This document shows, in pieces, positions 60,463 through 64,000 of a stretch of 64,000 bases of DNA. This stretch comes from SIG565 sp045656145 (GTDB lineage: Bacteria > Bacillota > Clostridia > Oscillospirales > Acutalibacteraceae), in contig JAZOQP010000015.1 in assembly GCA_045656145.1 (NCBI GenBank), positions 1 through 64,000 on the forward strand, written 5' to 3'. The position numbers were made by a program, and so were the translations under genes. Position 1 is the first letter of the stretch; the number at the start of each line of letters is the position of its first letter. The notes below the pieces were generated by a model, which saw nothing but the letters and a program-made list of their open reading frames with translations, made no database searches and was not told the origin of the DNA.

Positions 60463-60498
60463 AAAAATCTTCACATCGAAAGATGTGAAGATTTTTTT
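60461..60498. terminator. Bidirectional terminator between sstT and the YitT gene
   Basis: AAAAAAATCTTCACATC and GATGTGAAGATTTTTTT pair across GAAA. The two genes converge here. Confidence 0.9.
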
Positions 60499-61345
60499 AT
60501 TCATATAAATCACTAACTATGCTTTCAAAGAAGAATGTGTTTTCCCTTTTCTTTATTAAATTCTCCAACATATAGGCCTTGTTTTTCTCAATAACGCAAA
60601 CAAGCATTTTCTTGTTTTCTCCCGAATAAGCGCCCTGCGCATCCATTATGGTTGCGGTGCGATGAAGCTCTTTAAAAATCTGATTGCAAAGTTCCTCTAT
60701 ATCATCGGTTATAATCTCAAATTTAATCATTTGGTGCTCATTCGCCCTTATATGATTACTTACCGAAGATAAAATAAAGGAATAAATTATGGCGCAAATA
60801 ACCGGCTCATATTTAAAATCATAAACAAAATAGGAAGAGCAGGCTATTAGCATATTCAATATGAAAATCACGTTCATAAAATTAAGATGCGGCTTTCGGC
60901 TTTTAACCAATGCCGCTATAATATCAATTCCGCCACTCGTTGAGCCTGTTTTAAGGGTTCCAACATAGATTACACCTTTAATAGCACCCGCAGCTATTGG
61001 AGCTAAAACAATGCTTGTGCTGGTATCGGTATGATATGTAAAAGCCGAAATATCGATATTGCTGAGTATTATATTAACAATGCAAAACGCCGCCACATAA
61101 ACGGTGGATTTAATTGCAACCTCTTTTTTCAAAAAGATAAATGCGGCAATTAAAAGCGGTAAATTTCCAAGAAGAGAAATATAACCTAGTGTAATCCCCG
61201 TTATATCCTGAAGCATTGTGAAAACTCCGTCAACTCCCGTTGGAGCAAAAGAGTTTGGAAAAATAAAAACCGAAAAATTTACAGCCGTTGCAGCCGCAAA
61301 AAAGATGATGCAAACATATTGCCAAATTACCTTTACCGCTTTCAT
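60497..61345 (-). CDS. YitT-family membrane protein
   Basis: The 282-residue protein has five or six helices (YVCIIFFAAATAVNFSVFIF, LIAAFIFL and others), GSTSGGIDIIAALV as the family hallmark, and a cytosolic C-terminal DUF2179 domain (FEIITDDIEELCNQIF). Function of the family is unsettled. Its start is 197 bases from that of the divergent LysR gene. Confidence 0.9.
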   Translation of the reverse strand: MKAVKVIWQYVCIIFFAAATAVNFSVFIFPNSFAPTGVDGVFTMLQDITGITLGYISLLGNLPLLIAAFIFLKKEVAIKSTVYVAAFCIVNIILSNIDISAFTYHTDTSTSIVLAPIAAGAIKGVIYVGTLKTGSTSGGIDIIAALVKSRKPHLNFMNVIFILNMLIACSSYFVYDFKYEPVICAIIYSFILSSVSNHIRANEHQMIKFEIITDDIEELCNQIFKELHRTATIMDAQGAYSGENKKMLVCVIEKNKAYMLENLIKKRENTFFFESIVSDLYE

Positions 61346-61374
61346 AAATAACCACTTACCCTATTTTGTATTTG

Positions 61375-61402
61375 TTGTTTTTTATTTATTGTTTTTTATT
61401 TA
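61375..61402. repeat. Tandem 14-bp repeat upstream of the LysR promoter
   Basis: TTGTTTTTTATTTA occurs twice in perfect tandem (61375-61388, 61389-61402), ending four bases before the -35 box. Confidence 0.8.
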
Positions 61403-61405
61403 CTA

Positions 61406-61433
61406 TTGACATATTTTATACCGATGTTATAAT
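61406..61433 (+). promoter_or_regulatory. LysR promoter
   Basis: TTGACA (61406-61411) and TATAAT (61428-61433) with a 16-bp spacer. Around 100 bases of leader lie between it and the LysR start, ending in a T8G8 run. Confidence 0.7.
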
Positions 61434-61542
61434 ATAGTCAAATACTTTTAAAATATAATCTCTATAGTTTTTATCTATAGCGCTCTTTTCAGGTTTTTTT
61501 CTTTTTTCTTTTGGGTTTTGATTTTTTTTGGGGGGGGAAGAT

Positions 61543-62487
61543 ATGTTTAGCAAATACAAATATGTTTATATGCTTTATAAAGAGAGAAGTTTCAGCAAGG
61601 CGGCGCAAAAGCTTTTTATTTCTCAGCCATCTTTAAGTGTTGCCATTAAAAATATCGAAGAAAAGGTTGGCGCTCCCCTATTTGAGCGAAGACTCGGCGA
61701 TATTATTCCCACCGAAATTGGAGAAAAATATATTGAAGCAACGGAAAAAATCATAAGCGCCGAAAACAATTTCAATAATCAAACAAATGATATTTTATCA
61801 CTTAAAACAGGCACTTTATCGGTAGGCGGCACTAATTATTTTTGCTCCTATGTTCTTCCAAAAATAATTAACCGCTTCACAGCCCTTTACCCGAGCATCA
61901 ATGTAACCCTTACAGAAGCTAAATCAACCGAGTTAAACTCTATTTCCCTTGAAGAAGAATTAGATTTGGTTATTGACAGCTTTGATAAAATCCCCGATGA
62001 ATTCGAGGGCGAAGAACTTGATAATGAAAAAATTCTTCTTTGTGTTCCTAAAAACAGTAATACTAATAAGGGTCTCGAAAAATATAGCATTAAGCCTTCC
62101 GATATCTTAAACGGGAAAATTGATTTAAAAACCGTGCCTACCATTTCTATAAGCACATTTAAAAATGAAAATTTTGTTCTTTTAAAACCGGGCAATGATA
62201 TGTATTACAAGGCTCACGAAATATTTGAAAAGCATAATTTCACTCCTAAAATTTCCTTCTCTGTAGACCAGTTAAGTAGTTCTTATGCTCTTACCCAAAC
62301 AGGTATGGGGGTTTGTTTTATTACTGATACTCAGTTTAAGCACAATGGTCTATTAGGCGATGTTTTGCTTTATGATGTAGACAAAGAAAGCCACCGAAAG
62401 TTATTTCTAGTGCATAGAAAAAACAAATATCGAACAAAAGCCATGGCAGAATTTATTCGAATAGCCAAGGAAGAATTTAAGCATTAA
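61543..62487 (+). CDS. LysR-family transcription regulator
   Basis: The 314-residue protein has the N-terminal winged helix (KERSFSKAAQKLFISQPSLS, VAIKNIEEKVGAPLFERRL) and a periplasmic-binding-like effector domain to the end. ATG 61543 follows GGGGAAG, immediately behind a run of eight G residues. It is divergent from the YitT gene and may regulate it. Ligand unknown. Confidence 0.92.
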   Translation: MFSKYKYVYMLYKERSFSKAAQKLFISQPSLSVAIKNIEEKVGAPLFERRLGDIIPTEIGEKYIEATEKIISAENNFNNQTNDILSLKTGTLSVGGTNYFCSYVLPKIINRFTALYPSINVTLTEAKSTELNSISLEEELDLVIDSFDKIPDEFEGEELDNEKILLCVPKNSNTNKGLEKYSIKPSDILNGKIDLKTVPTISISTFKNENFVLLKPGNDMYYKAHEIFEKHNFTPKISFSVDQLSSSYALTQTGMGVCFITDTQFKHNGLLGDVLLYDVDKESHRKLFLVHRKNKYRTKAMAEFIRIAKEEFKH

Positions 62488-62530
62488 AAAAAGATGTGTG
62501 AACTCAATTTTTCGAGTTCACACATCTTTT
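62486..62530. terminator. Bidirectional terminator after LysR
   Basis: AAAAGATGTGTGAACTC and GAGTTCACACATCTTTT are perfect 17-bp arms; LysR and the glycosidase genes converge here. Confidence 0.9.
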
Positions 62531-62534
62531 AATT

Positions 62535-63842
62535 TTATTCAACTATTTCGTATTCAAGCATACCCATACTGTTATAAGGAATTCTAGCCTTATAATCAAA
62601 TTCTGTTAAATCGAAATCGCCTTCAAGCATATATGACTTTTTAAACTTCCAATTAGAAGGTACATCAATAACCATTTCACAATCATCAATATTAATGTTT
62701 GAAACCATAATCAAGCCTTTTTTGCCATCGGTTGCAGCAACGGCGGGGATATCTGCCTCAATTTTTACTGCTGTGCCGAGCTTATATAACTCATTAAAGG
62801 TTTTAAGAACATAGAATGTTGGGAATGGCTTATATGTCATAGGATTAAAAAGACCTGAATGTCCGCCATGGATAGTTGCCTGATAATAAACCATCATATC
62901 CAAAGGAGCATTATGGCAATCAGCAATCATTTTAGCACAACATGCGGCATCGGCAAGGGTACCGCGGCGCATAATACCGGGGTTCCATTCGCCAAGAATG
63001 TTCTCACAGTCATGAAAGCCATATTCATCGAGCGCCTCACGCGCAAAATAAGCGCTTCTTGCGGTGTTATCCATAGTGTCATAACTATGCCAGGTAAAGA
63101 AATCGAGAGGACAAGAATTATCTCTTGCATATTTTAAGAAATCATAGATATACTGAAGCTGATATTCAGCTCTCATTGGAGCTGCTGAATGAGCGGGAGC
63201 CACAGAATCACACTTTGCATAGAAACCAATTGCACCGAAGCCGCCAATCTTAAGATCAGGGAAGCACTTCTTTAAATGCTTGGAAGCGGTTTCATAAAAC
63301 TCGAAGAATTGCTCTTTAGTTCCTCTCCAGAACTGGCTCTCGTTAGGATTATCTCGAATATCGGGTTCACACCAAATCTCCCAATATTTAATATCATAAT
63401 GGAAGCCGTTTGCCCAGCCCTCGTTATAGTGGCGGATAATACCCTCGCAAATTCTTGCCCACTTATCGAAATCTTCGGGTGGGTCTATATGCATAGGTTT
63501 AATTTTGCGACCGTGCTCAATTGAAACACCGAGTCTGTAAAAAGGTTTAACATCATTTTCGGTGAAGCGTGCAAGCAACCAATCGGTAAATGCGAAATCA
63601 TAGTTTGCAGGATCACTTGGGTCCTTAGAAAAATCGCGGAATATGCGAGGAATATCAACGAACAATTCGCTATATGTACCACCGGTATCATGAAGGCGGG
63701 TGTAAGGAATTCCTGCCTCTTTCATATAGCGGAACATAGCTGTGCTTTCAAAACCCGTAAACGGACCATTAGACACGGCGTGCATCGGCTTCATTTTGCC
63801 GATAGGCTTGTTGAAATCTACATTGATTGATGAATAAATCAT
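62535..63842 (-). CDS. GH39-family glycoside hydrolase
   Basis: The 435-residue enzyme fits the GH39 beta-xylosidase/alpha-iduronidase clan: YWEIWCEPD carries the acid/base glutamate near residue 155, and ENILGEWNPG carries the nucleophile near residue 286. No signal peptide is visible, so the enzyme is probably cytoplasmic. It starts one base past the preceding membrane gene (TAATG overlap), suggesting co-uptake of a disaccharide. Exact substrate unknown. Confidence 0.88.
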   Translation of the reverse strand: MIYSSINVDFNKPIGKMKPMHAVSNGPFTGFESTAMFRYMKEAGIPYTRLHDTGGTYSELFVDIPRIFRDFSKDPSDPANYDFAFTDWLLARFTENDVKPFYRLGVSIEHGRKIKPMHIDPPEDFDKWARICEGIIRHYNEGWANGFHYDIKYWEIWCEPDIRDNPNESQFWRGTKEQFFEFYETASKHLKKCFPDLKIGGFGAIGFYAKCDSVAPAHSAAPMRAEYQLQYIYDFLKYARDNSCPLDFFTWHSYDTMDNTARSAYFAREALDEYGFHDCENILGEWNPGIMRRGTLADAACCAKMIADCHNAPLDMMVYYQATIHGGHSGLFNPMTYKPFPTFYVLKTFNELYKLGTAVKIEADIPAVAATDGKKGLIMVSNINIDDCEMVIDVPSNWKFKKSYMLEGDFDLTEFDYKARIPYNSMGMLEYEIVE

Positions 63843-64000
63843 TATTTTTCTTTCCTCTCAATAGAAAATTTTATAAAAACGATAATTGCTAACGCTATAA
63901 TTACCGTAAATATACATGTTACCTGCTGAGCATAAATCGGAATGCCGAAAAGCCTATTCCCATTTTTTTGAACATAATCAACAAACGGGCTGATTGCTAA
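63842..64000 (-). CDS. C-terminus of a membrane protein, cut by the right edge
   Basis: The last 52 codons of a minus-strand gene are visible. They encode a final hydrophobic helix (VTCIFTVIIALAIIVFIKF) and a short basic tail (SIERKEK). The stop overlaps the glycosidase start (TAATG). A sugar transporter is plausible from the GH39 neighbour, but the family cannot be read. Confidence 0.6.
   Translation of the reverse strand, partial: LAISPFVDYVQKNGNRLFGIPIYAQQVTCIFTVIIALAIIVFIKFSIERKEK

Overview
The window looks like the chromosome of an endospore-forming, low-GC Clostridia member, probably a gut Oscillospirales-type anaerobe. It has a complete spoIIA-sigF operon, the SRP RNA-dnaX-ybaB-recR order typical of Firmicutes, a second type II topoisomerase, thyX, and short AT-rich intergenic regions with strong hairpin terminators. 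Assignments come from reading motifs and context; no database search was run.

Layout. 1-9 kb (minus strand): the promoter and leader of an rRNA operon whose 16S gene should lie just outside the left edge, then spoIIAA-spoIIAB-sigF, valS and parE-parC. 9.0-9.6 kb: two small plus-strand genes, an HPr-like protein lacking the phospho-histidine and a 59-residue membrane peptide. 9.7-13.6 kb (minus): SRP RNA, dnaX, ybaB, recR, a DUF896 protein and a 2-hydroxyacid dehydrogenase. 13.7-21.1 kb (plus): an eight-gene run with a hexapeptide transferase, Nudix, two zinc-ribbon membrane proteins, galU, trkA, trkH and an anchored protein. mgsA follows on the minus strand.

21,900-43,562 is the centre of interest: an integrative mobilizable element of about 21.66 kb inserted beside tRNA-Trp. 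Its ends share the 8-bp core TTTGGCAG. It carries a large serine recombinase, a small HTH protein, a RepA-like ATPase, MobC, a relaxase and a candidate oriT. The cargo is a seven-gene lipopeptide-type NRPS operon: phosphopantetheinyl transferase, acyl carrier protein, fatty-acid AMP ligase, A-T-C-A-T-reductase NRPS, a separate condensation protein with a truncated adenylation domain, and two unrecognised membrane proteins. Read as a pathway, a fatty acid is activated and loaded on the ACP, condensed with amino acid 1, extended with amino acid 2, and released reductively, which predicts an N-acyl dipeptide aldehyde or its cyclised derivative.

43.5-49.9 kb (minus): tRNA-Trp, a CAU tRNA, a class B PBP, a U32 peptidase, mltG, a DJ-1 protein, tmk and thyX. 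50-52.9 kb (plus): a PRPP synthetase-like gene, galT and tRNA-Ser. 53.5-60.5 kb (plus): a FadR-type regulator, a YtrA-type GntR regulator with an ABC transporter, an esterase, a DUF2156 protein, a GNAT acetyltransferase and SstT. 60.5-64 kb: a YitT protein divergent from a LysR regulator, a GH39 glycosidase and the C-terminus of a membrane protein cut by the right edge.

A second theme is a set of tRNA-tail satellite repeats. Downstream of tRNA-Trp, the CAU tRNA and tRNA-Ser, the tRNA 3' end is duplicated, and at two of the three loci an inverted copy of the tRNA tail and a small hairpin-bearing body lie between the copies. At the tRNA-Trp locus the satellite array has been separated from its tRNA by the mobile element, which gives independent support for the insertion site.
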